A stretch of DNA of 7,527 nucleotides, from contig CAYPYI010000068.1 in assembly GCA_964415085.1 (NCBI GenBank), positions 1-7,527 on the forward strand. Direction: 5' to 3'. Source of the DNA: CAYPYI01 sp964415085 (GTDB lineage: Bacteria > Bacillota > Clostridia > Tissierellales > Tissierellaceae). Under the pieces are notes generated by a model that did no database searches, was not told the DNA's origin, and saw only the letters and a program-made list of their open reading frames with translations. Below, one piece after another: positions 1 to 4,592 of this stretch; position 1 is the stretch's first letter, and every line of letters starts with the position of its first letter. Made by a program: the position numbers and the translations under genes.

Positions 1-353
1 TTGAATCAGTAATAAGAGGAATAGACATGGCAGATTGTGTTTTACCTACAAGGATTGCTAGAAACGGTGCAGCAATGACTAGTAGCGGTAGAATAACTAT
101 AAAGAATGCAAAATTCAAAAGAGATTTTACACCATTAGACCATGAGTGTGATTGCTATGCATGTAAAAATTATACAAGAGCTTATATAAGACACTTATTT
201 ACAGTAGATGAAATATTAGGAGCAAGACTATTAACTATTCATAACTTATATTTCTTACTTAAACTTATGGAAAATATTAGACAAGCTATTAGAGAAGATA
301 GGCTTTTAGAATATAAAGATGAGTTCTATGAAAAATATGGTTATAATAAATAA
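1..353 (+). CDS. tgt: Queuine/preQ1 tRNA-guanine transglycosylase, C-terminal part (5' end outside window)
   Basis: Tgt swaps guanine-34 in the anticodon of GUN tRNAs for the queuosine precursor preQ1. The reading frame is open from base 3, and 116 codons are visible before the TAA at 351-353; the start lies upstream. The segment resembles the C-terminal third of bacterial Tgt. It opens with RGIDMADC, whose second Asp (codon 33-35) aligns with the catalytic nucleophile (Asp280 in Zymomonas, Asp264 in E. coli), followed by PTR-ARNG. The zinc site is complete: Cys codons at 147, 153 and 162 and His at 240 give the family pattern C-x-C-x2-C-x25-H. The spacing from nucleophile to first Cys (38 residues) also matches the family. 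In Clostridia tgt usually follows queA and precedes yajC; here thiC intervenes. No terminator is visible directly after the stop, so read-through transcripts would enter the TPP riboswitch. Confidence 0.97.
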   Translation, partial: ESVIRGIDMADCVLPTRIARNGAAMTSSGRITIKNAKFKRDFTPLDHECDCYACKNYTRAYIRHLFTVDEILGARLLTIHNLYFLLKLMENIRQAIREDRLLEYKDEFYEKYGYNK

Positions 354-354
354 T

Positions 355-382
355 TTGAATATAAATATATGTATGATATAAT
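355..382 (+). promoter_or_regulatory. Probable sigma-A promoter of thiC
   Basis: A perfect -10 hexamer TATAAT lies at 377-382. It is preceded by TGA, giving the extended -10 form TGnTATAAT. The -35 candidate TTGAAT (355-360) matches TTGACA at four of six positions, with a 16-base spacer. It begins one base after the tgt stop codon. The predicted start near base 389 lies just upstream of the TPP aptamer and gives a leader of about 185 bases, as expected for a riboswitch-controlled thiC. The assignment rests on sequence match and position only. Confidence 0.7.
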
Positions 383-395
383 TTAAAATAGAATT

Positions 396-487
396 TAATA
401 TACTGCGGGGGGACCGTTTGGTTGAGAAGGTTAAAACCTGACCCTTAGAACCTGTTAGTTAAGACTAGCGTAGGGAAGCTTTAATTA
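396..487 (+). promoter_or_regulatory. TPP riboswitch (THI element) aptamer controlling thiC
   Basis: This leader RNA binds thiamine pyrophosphate and turns off thiC when TPP is plentiful. The conserved THI-box segments appear in order: CGGGG (406-410), GUUGAGA (421-427; consensus GCUGAGA, the pyrimidine-binding junction), CCCUUAGAACCUG (442-454; one change from CCCUUUGAACCUG), and AGCGUAGGGAAG (467-478). P2 pairs the G-run at 407-412 with CCC 442-444. P3 looks very short (ACC 413-415 with GGU 420-422). A small extra hairpin AGGU/ACCU (428-431 with 436-439) lies between the UGAGA and P2 strands. The distal arm pairs UUAGU (455-459) with ACUAG (464-468). P1 is weak and AU-rich (396-406 with 478-487, with a bulge and an internal loop). 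GGGAAGC at the 3' end (473-479) can also pair with the terminator 5' arm. The family assignment is secure; the fold details were done by eye. Confidence 0.95.
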
Positions 488-498
488 TAAGTATTATT

Positions 499-527
499 AT
501 GCTTGCCCTTAGGCAAGCATTTTTTAT
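499..527 (+). terminator. Intrinsic terminator, expression platform of the TPP riboswitch
   Basis: A perfect 9-bp stem ATGCTTGCC (499-507) / GGCAAGCAT (512-520) with loop CTTA is followed by a T-tract (520-525, then ATT). The 5' arm has an alternative partner: bases 472-479 of the aptamer (AGGGAAGC) can pair with 501-509 (GCTTGCCCT) as an 8-bp helix with one bulged G at 505. This is the usual OFF-switch logic. TPP-bound aptamer keeps GGGAAG in its core and the terminator forms; without TPP the antiterminator forms and thiC is transcribed. The same terminator would also stop transcripts reading through from tgt. Confidence 0.93.
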
Positions 528-574
528 TCCCCATTATATTAAGTTCAATATAAATATAGGGAGAGATAAATATA

Positions 575-1876
575 ATGAATTATACTACACAAATGAATGC
601 AGCTAAAAAAGGTATTATTACAAAAGAAATGGAAATAGTTGCTAAAAAAGAAAATATGGATGTAAATGAATTAATGGAATATGTTGCTAAAGGGGTTGTT
701 GTTATACCTGCAAATAAGAAACATACATCTTTAAATCCAGAAGGAATTGGTAACCCATTAAGAACAAAAATAAATGTTAATTTAGGAACATCTAGAGATT
801 GTTTAGACTTTGAAGAAGAAATGAAAAAAGTGGATAAAGCAATTGATATGGGTGCTGAAGCTATAATGGATTTAAGTAGTTATGGAGAAACTCACATATT
901 TAGAAGAAAGCTAACTAAAGAGTGTCCAGCTATAATTGGAACAGTTCCAATATATGATGCTGTAGTTTACTATAATAAAGAATTAAAAGATATTACAAGT
1001 CAAGAATGGTTAGATGTTGCTAGAATGCATGCTGAAGATGGAGTGGACTTTTTGACTATACATAGTGGTATAAATAAAGCTACTGGTAGTAGATTTAAAA
1101 ATAATGAAAGACTAACGAATATAGTATCACGTGGTGGATCTATAATTTATTCATGGATGGAAATGACAGGGAATGAAAATCCATTTTATGAACATTTTGA
1201 TGAATTATTAGATATATGTCAAGAATATGACGTTACTTTAAGTTTAGGAGATGCATGTAGGCCAGGATCAATTAAAGATTCTACAGATGTTTCTCAAATT
1301 GAGGAATTAATAGTTCTTGCAGAACTTACAAAAAGAGCTTGGGAAAAAGATGTTCAAATAATAATTGAAGGCCCAGGACATATGTCCATAGATGAGATTG
1401 AATCAAATATGAAGATTCAACAAAAATTATGTCATGGAGCTCCTTTTTATGTATTAGGACCTATAGTAACAGATGTTGCACCAGGATATGACCATATAAC
1501 AGCAGCAATAGGTGGAGCAATATCAGCTACATACGGAGCATCATTTTTATGCTATGTAACACCAGCAGAACACTTAAGACTTCCTACATTAGAAGATATG
1601 ATGGAAGGAATTGTAGCATGTAAAATAGCAGCTCACGCAGCAGACATAGCTAAAGGAGTTAAAGGTGCTAGAAACTGGGATAATGAAATGAGCATCGCTA
1701 GGGCAGAACTTGATTGGGAAGAGATGTTCAATTTAGCTATTGAACCAGAAAAACCAAGAAGATATAGAAAAGAATCTACTCCAGAGCATGATGATACTTG
1801 TACTATGTGTGGTAAAATGTGTGCAGTTAGAAATATGAATAAAATCATGAAAAATGAAGATGTAGATATAATTTAA
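575..1876 (+). CDS. thiC: Phosphomethylpyrimidine synthase ThiC (short form, radical SAM)
   Basis: ThiC is a cytosolic [4Fe-4S] radical-SAM enzyme. It rearranges aminoimidazole ribotide into HMP phosphate, the pyrimidine half of thiamine, releasing formate and CO. The 433-residue protein is the short form without the extra N-terminal domain of the roughly 600-residue E. coli type. Visible signatures are SLGDACRPGS (223-232), EGPGH (265-269, a conserved metal-ligand His region), DVAPGYDHI (300-308), and a C-terminal cluster motif with Cys409, Cys412 and Cys416, i.e. C-x2-C-x3-C. The ATG at 575 is preceded by GGAG (560-563) and lies 11 bases downstream of it; the N-terminus MNYTTQM is typical of clostridial homologues. 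Control is by the upstream promoter, TPP riboswitch and terminator. No other thiamine gene is in the window, so its partners (thiD, thiE, thiazole genes) must lie elsewhere. No intrinsic terminator follows the gene, so transcription may continue into yajC. Confidence 0.97.
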   Translation: MNYTTQMNAAKKGIITKEMEIVAKKENMDVNELMEYVAKGVVVIPANKKHTSLNPEGIGNPLRTKINVNLGTSRDCLDFEEEMKKVDKAIDMGAEAIMDLSSYGETHIFRRKLTKECPAIIGTVPIYDAVVYYNKELKDITSQEWLDVARMHAEDGVDFLTIHSGINKATGSRFKNNERLTNIVSRGGSIIYSWMEMTGNENPFYEHFDELLDICQEYDVTLSLGDACRPGSIKDSTDVSQIEELIVLAELTKRAWEKDVQIIIEGPGHMSIDEIESNMKIQQKLCHGAPFYVLGPIVTDVAPGYDHITAAIGGAISATYGASFLCYVTPAEHLRLPTLEDMMEGIVACKIAAHAADIAKGVKGARNWDNEMSIARAELDWEEMFNLAIEPEKPRRYRKESTPEHDDTCTMCGKMCAVRNMNKIMKNEDVDII

Positions 1877-1887
1877 AAAAATAAAAA

Positions 1888-1978
1888 CCTCCTTTAACTT
1901 AGTTGCAAAATGACTTATAATAAGATAATATAAGACTAAGCGAAATTTTTAGTTATATGTAACTAATGCTAAAGGAGG
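1888..1978 (+). promoter_or_regulatory. Structured yajC leader masking the ribosome binding site (candidate RNA switch)
   Basis: CCTCCTTTA (1888-1896) is a perfect complement of TAAAGGAGG (1970-1978), which contains the yajC Shine-Dalgarno sequence. The helix continues inward after a small internal loop (AC against TGC): TTAGTTGCA (1899-1907) pairs with TGTAACTAA (1958-1966) over 9 bp with one G-U. An inner CTTATA/TATAAG stem (1914-1919 with 1929-1934) lies within. Two competing helices are also perfect: CTTAGT (1898-1903) with ACTAAG (1935-1940), and TTAGTTA (1949-1955) with TAACTAA (1960-1966) around a TATG loop. These two can coexist and would disrupt the inner helix holding the SD. No U-tract follows, so this is not an intrinsic terminator for thiC. 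It matches no RNA class I recognise. A TATAAT at 1916-1921 and a GATAAT at 1924-1929 could be -10 elements but have only weak -35 partners. A start there would omit the anti-SD strand. Confidence 0.5.
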
Positions 1979-1986
1979 GGTAGTTT

Positions 1987-2271
1987 ATGGACGCACAACA
2001 AATACAAGGTTTAATAATGCCTATAGGTATTTTAGTAATATTTTACTTTTTTGTTATAAGACCACAGAAGAAAAGAGAAAAAGAAATCCAACAGATGAGA
2101 GAAGAAATAAAAGTTGGAGATAAAATTGTTACTATTGGCGGTATATTAGGTAAAATTATAGTTGTTAAGGAAGATTTAATAACTATAGAGACAGGTGCTA
2201 ATAAGACTAGACTAGATTTAACTAAGTGGTCTGTTGGATCAGTAGTAAATGATGAAACCGACATAAAGTAA
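1987..2271 (+). CDS. yajC: Sec translocase accessory subunit YajC
   Basis: YajC is a small single-span membrane protein that associates with SecD-SecF and the SecYEG channel. It is usually dispensable. The 94-residue product has one N-terminal membrane segment (about residues 9-25), immediately followed by the family signature RPQKKREKE and then a soluble beta-rich domain with KVGDKIVTIGGILGKI. Length and layout are normal for the family. The ATG is supported by a strong AAAGGAGG (1971-1978) with an 8-base spacer; this SD can be masked by the upstream leader. yajC sits directly upstream of secD and secF, its functional partners. A terminator-like hairpin separates it from secD, and codons AAG-TGG-TCT near its 3' end (bases 2224-2232) can pair with that hairpin. 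Confidence 0.96.
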   Translation: MDAQQIQGLIMPIGILVIFYFFVIRPQKKREKEIQQMREEIKVGDKIVTIGGILGKIIVVKEDLITIETGANKTRLDLTKWSVGSVVNDETDIK

Positions 2272-2289
2272 AAAAATATATACTTAACT

Positions 2290-2323
2290 AAAAGGTAGTG
2301 GGAGACCACTGCTTTTTGTTTTT
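2290..2323 (+). terminator. Terminator or attenuator between yajC and secD
   Basis: A 12-bp stem pairs AAAAGGTAGTGG (2290-2301) with CCACTGCTTTTT (2306-2317), with two G-U pairs and a GAGA (GNRA-type) tetraloop. It is followed by GTTTTT (2318-2323), giving a U-rich 3' side typical of an intrinsic terminator. It lies inside what should be one operon, only 25 bases before the secD start, so no secD promoter fits between them. A partial terminator or regulated attenuator is therefore more likely than a true operon end. AGTGGTCT inside yajC (2225-2232) is perfectly complementary to AGACCACT (2303-2310) and could act as antiterminator. The hairpin is seen directly; its regulation is inferred. Confidence 0.75.
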
Positions 2324-2348
2324 ATACTTACCAGGAGGAAATTGACGA

Positions 2349-3626
2349 ATGAAAAATAAAAGTATAGCGTGGTTGGTAGTAATATTAGCTATAGTAGTTT
2401 TAGCTAGTTTTATTGCAGTAAAAGGATTACAAATAGGCGATTTTAATATACCTAGTGCAAAGGATAGCATTGATTTAGGGCTAGACTTAGCAGGAGGTAT
2501 ATATGTTGTATTAGAAGCACAAACTGATGCACAAGGTGAAGAATTAAATGATTTAATGAATCAAACAAAACTTATAATGGAACAAAGAGTAAATGGTCTA
2601 GGTATAAGTGAGCCGAATATATCAATTGAAAATAATAATAGAATTAGGATTGAGTTAGCAGGAATACAAGATCCTCAAGAAGCAATTGAATTAATTGGAA
2701 AGACTGCACAATTACAGTTTATAGAACCTAATGCAAATATTGTATTAACAGGTAAAAATGTTAAAAAAGCAGATGTAATGTATCAAAAAAATGAGCTTGG
2801 AATAGATGAACCTGTTGTAAGCTTAGAATTTGATAAAGAGGGTGCAGAAAGATTTAAAGAAGCTACTGGTAGATTAATATATAATGATAATCAACAAGAT
2901 AGAATTATATATATTGTTTTGGATGATCAAGTGATATCATATCCATCAGTAGGACATGTAAGTGAAGGTGCTGTTGCTATATCAGATGGCAAGGCTATAA
3001 TATCAGGTAAATTTGATTTAGAGTATGCTAAAAATCTATCAAACTTAATAAATGCGGGAGCACTACCAGTTGAGATGAAAGAGCATCAAACATCTTTAAT
3101 AGGACCAACTTTAGGTTTACAAGCATTTGAAAAAAGTATAAAAGCAGGTATGATAGCAATTTTATTAATATTCATATTCATGATAGCAATGTACAAACTT
3201 TTAGGAGTTGTAGCATGTATATCTCTTATTGCTTATACAATAATCGTTATATATACGATGTCTATAATAGGTGTGAAATTAACATTGCCTGGTATAGCAG
3301 GCTTAATATTATCAATAGGTATGGCAGTAGATGCAAATGTGTTGATATTTGAAAGAATCAGAGAAGAACTTAAATCAGGAAAAACAGTTAGAAGTTCAAT
3401 AAGCTTTGGTTTTGATAAAGCATTAAGCTCAGTATTGGATTCAAATATAACTACTTTAATAGCAGGAATAGTATTGTACTATTTTGGTATAGGACCTATT
3501 AAAGGCTTTGGAGTTACATTGATTATAGGTATATTAACTTCTATGCTAACGAGTGTAGTATTATCAAAAGTTATATTAAAACTAATTGGAAATATTACTA
3601 CTAACGAGAAAGCATTTGGAGCATAG
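2349..3626 (+). CDS. secD: Protein translocase subunit SecD
   Basis: SecD and SecF form an RND-type membrane complex that uses the proton (or sodium) gradient to help pull proteins out of the SecYEG channel. The 425-residue protein has an N-terminal membrane segment (about 7-26), the conserved DLGLDLAGG (42-50), and an extracytoplasmic region reaching to about 260. The C-terminal membrane domain (about five helices, 262-415) contains GMAVDANVLIFERIREEL. Asp328 in that motif aligns with the ion-relay Asp519 of E. coli SecD. The protein is shorter than E. coli SecD (615) because the extracytoplasmic P1 region is smaller, as in many Firmicutes. The ATG has AGGAGG (2333-2338) 10 bases upstream. 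secF begins 10 bases after the stop. Separate secD and secF contrast with the fused SecDF of Bacillus. Confidence 0.97.
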   Translation: MKNKSIAWLVVILAIVVLASFIAVKGLQIGDFNIPSAKDSIDLGLDLAGGIYVVLEAQTDAQGEELNDLMNQTKLIMEQRVNGLGISEPNISIENNNRIRIELAGIQDPQEAIELIGKTAQLQFIEPNANIVLTGKNVKKADVMYQKNELGIDEPVVSLEFDKEGAERFKEATGRLIYNDNQQDRIIYIVLDDQVISYPSVGHVSEGAVAISDGKAIISGKFDLEYAKNLSNLINAGALPVEMKEHQTSLIGPTLGLQAFEKSIKAGMIAILLIFIFMIAMYKLLGVVACISLIAYTIIVIYTMSIIGVKLTLPGIAGLILSIGMAVDANVLIFERIREELKSGKTVRSSISFGFDKALSSVLDSNITTLIAGIVLYYFGIGPIKGFGVTLIIGILTSMLTSVVLSKVILKLIGNITTNEKAFGA

Positions 3627-3636
3627 GAGGGATAAT

Positions 3637-4488
3637 ATGGATATTATAAAAAATAGGAAAATATATAGAATAGTATCACTTATAGTTTTGATTATAGGTT
3701 TAGCCATGTATTTTATAAATGGATTTAACTATGGTATTGATTTTACTGGCGGTACAGTAATTGAAATAGAACTAGGAAAAGAAGTAAGTGTAGAAGAGAT
3801 AACACCTTTAGTAGAAAAATTTGATAAAGATATATCTGTGATACACGCAGGAAAAGATAAAGAACAATTGATAATAAAAAGTACTCTTGATTTATCAAAT
3901 GAAGATGTACTTGAAATTACTAAGATATTTGAAGATAAATATAATATTTCACAAGATGAAGTTTCTGCTTCAAAGATTGGACCATCAATGGGTAGTGAAA
4001 TAAGAAATAAAGCATTATTATCAATAGGGATTTCTACAATTGCAATGCTTATTTATATAAGTATAAGATTTGAGTTTAAGTTTGCATTAGCTTCAATTAT
4101 AGCTTTGATTCACGACGTTCTTATTACAATAGCAATATATGCTATATTTAAATTACCAGTAAACAGTTCATTTATAGCAGCAATACTTACAATAGTAGGG
4201 TATTCAATAAATGATACAATAGTTATATTTGATAGAGTTAGAGAAAATTTGAAATTCAATAGAAATAAAGATTTAAAAGATATAGTAAATGATAGTATTA
4301 ATTCTTCATTAAGAAGAACTATAAATACTTCAATTACAACAATTACAGCTGTGGTTATTTTATATATAGTAGGCGTTGATGCCATAAGAGTTCTGGCACT
4401 TCCTTTAATATTAGGAATGTTAGCAGGAACTTATTCTTCTATATTTATAGCACCAGGCATATGGTATGATTTATCAAATAAAAAATAA
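3637..4488 (+). CDS. secF: Protein translocase subunit SecF
   Basis: SecF is the partner of SecD in the proton-driven export motor. The 283-residue product starts MDIIKNRKIYR, has a first membrane segment at about 10-27, the signature GIDFTGG (33-39), a short extracytoplasmic domain, then about five C-terminal membrane helices. Those include VGYSINDTIVIFDRVREN. Asp193 and Arg227 align with E. coli SecF Asp213 and Arg247, the residues paired with SecD Asp519 in ion translocation. I chose the ATG at 3637 because AGGAGG (3625-3630) sits 6 bases upstream, overlapping the secD stop. An in-frame ATG at 3586 would add 17 unconserved residues inside secD and lacks that site. The tight 10-base gap implies co-transcription and probable translational coupling with secD. 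A strong terminator follows immediately. Confidence 0.97.
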   Translation: MDIIKNRKIYRIVSLIVLIIGLAMYFINGFNYGIDFTGGTVIEIELGKEVSVEEITPLVEKFDKDISVIHAGKDKEQLIIKSTLDLSNEDVLEITKIFEDKYNISQDEVSASKIGPSMGSEIRNKALLSIGISTIAMLIYISIRFEFKFALASIIALIHDVLITIAIYAIFKLPVNSSFIAAILTIVGYSINDTIVIFDRVRENLKFNRNKDLKDIVNDSINSSLRRTINTSITTITAVVILYIVGVDAIRVLALPLILGMLAGTYSSIFIAPGIWYDLSNKK

Positions 4489-4515
4489 GAAACTGCTTAA
4501 GCAGTTTCTTTTTCT
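4487..4515 (+). terminator. Intrinsic terminator after secF
   Basis: A perfect stem GAAACTGC (4489-4496) / GCAGTTTC (4501-4508) with loop TTAA is extended by two A-U pairs using bases of the secF stop codon. It is followed by TTTTTCT (4509-4515). It closes the yajC-secD-secF transcription unit. The A-rich 5' flank would also let it work on the opposite strand, but no minus-strand gene is present. Confidence 0.93.
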
Positions 4516-4533
4516 AAATAAATAATAAAATTA

Positions 4534-4563
4534 TTGGAATAGTTTTAAATTAAGTGTTAAAAT
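4534..4563 (+). promoter_or_regulatory. Possible recJ-rel promoter
   Basis: TTGGAA (4534-4539) and TAAAAT (4558-4563) are separated by 18 bases, and the -10 is preceded by TGT, giving an extended -10. A start near 4570 would leave a leader of about 23 bases before recJ. Alternatives such as TATTAT (4569-4574) exist in this AT-rich stretch, so the exact hexamers are uncertain. A promoter is expected somewhere here because a strong terminator separates secF from recJ. Confidence 0.45.
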
Positions 4564-4592
4564 TATAGTATTATACATTTTGGAGTGATAGA

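Noticed and set aside
527..563. UUCCC (527-531) pairing with GGGAG (559-563) to mask the thiC ribosome binding site.
   Set aside because: Only 5 bp including a G-U, too weak to claim. The transcriptional terminator already explains control of thiC.
1633..1848. Minus-strand open frames opposite thiC, yajC/secD, secF and recJ (for example 1633-1848, 2043-2309, 4110-4385, 6041-6280).
   Set aside because: They lie opposite conserved genes, their translations look like the reverse of AT-rich codons, and none has a convincing start context.
1903..1929. A yajC promoter from TTGCAA (1903-1908) and GATAAT (1924-1929), or TATAAT at 1916-1921.
   Set aside because: The first has a 15-base spacer, and the second has only a 3-of-6 -35 match. 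Such hexamers are common in AT-rich spacers, so I mention them but do not call a promoter.
1888..1978. The thiC-yajC spacer as a small inverted-repeat mobile element (MITE), since its ends are imperfect inverted repeats of about 20 bases.
   Set aside because: No target-site duplication flanks it, no second copy is in the window, and one arm is the functional yajC Shine-Dalgarno sequence. A leader structure explains it better.
1888..1978. The same hairpin as an intrinsic terminator for thiC.
   Set aside because: The 3' arm is followed by GGTAGTTT and the yajC start, with no T-tract, and the loop region is about 70 bases long.
3586..3636. A longer secF starting at an ATG inside secD.
   Set aside because: The extra 17 residues do not resemble SecF N-termini, and the AGGAGG at 3625-3630 fits the ATG at 3637.
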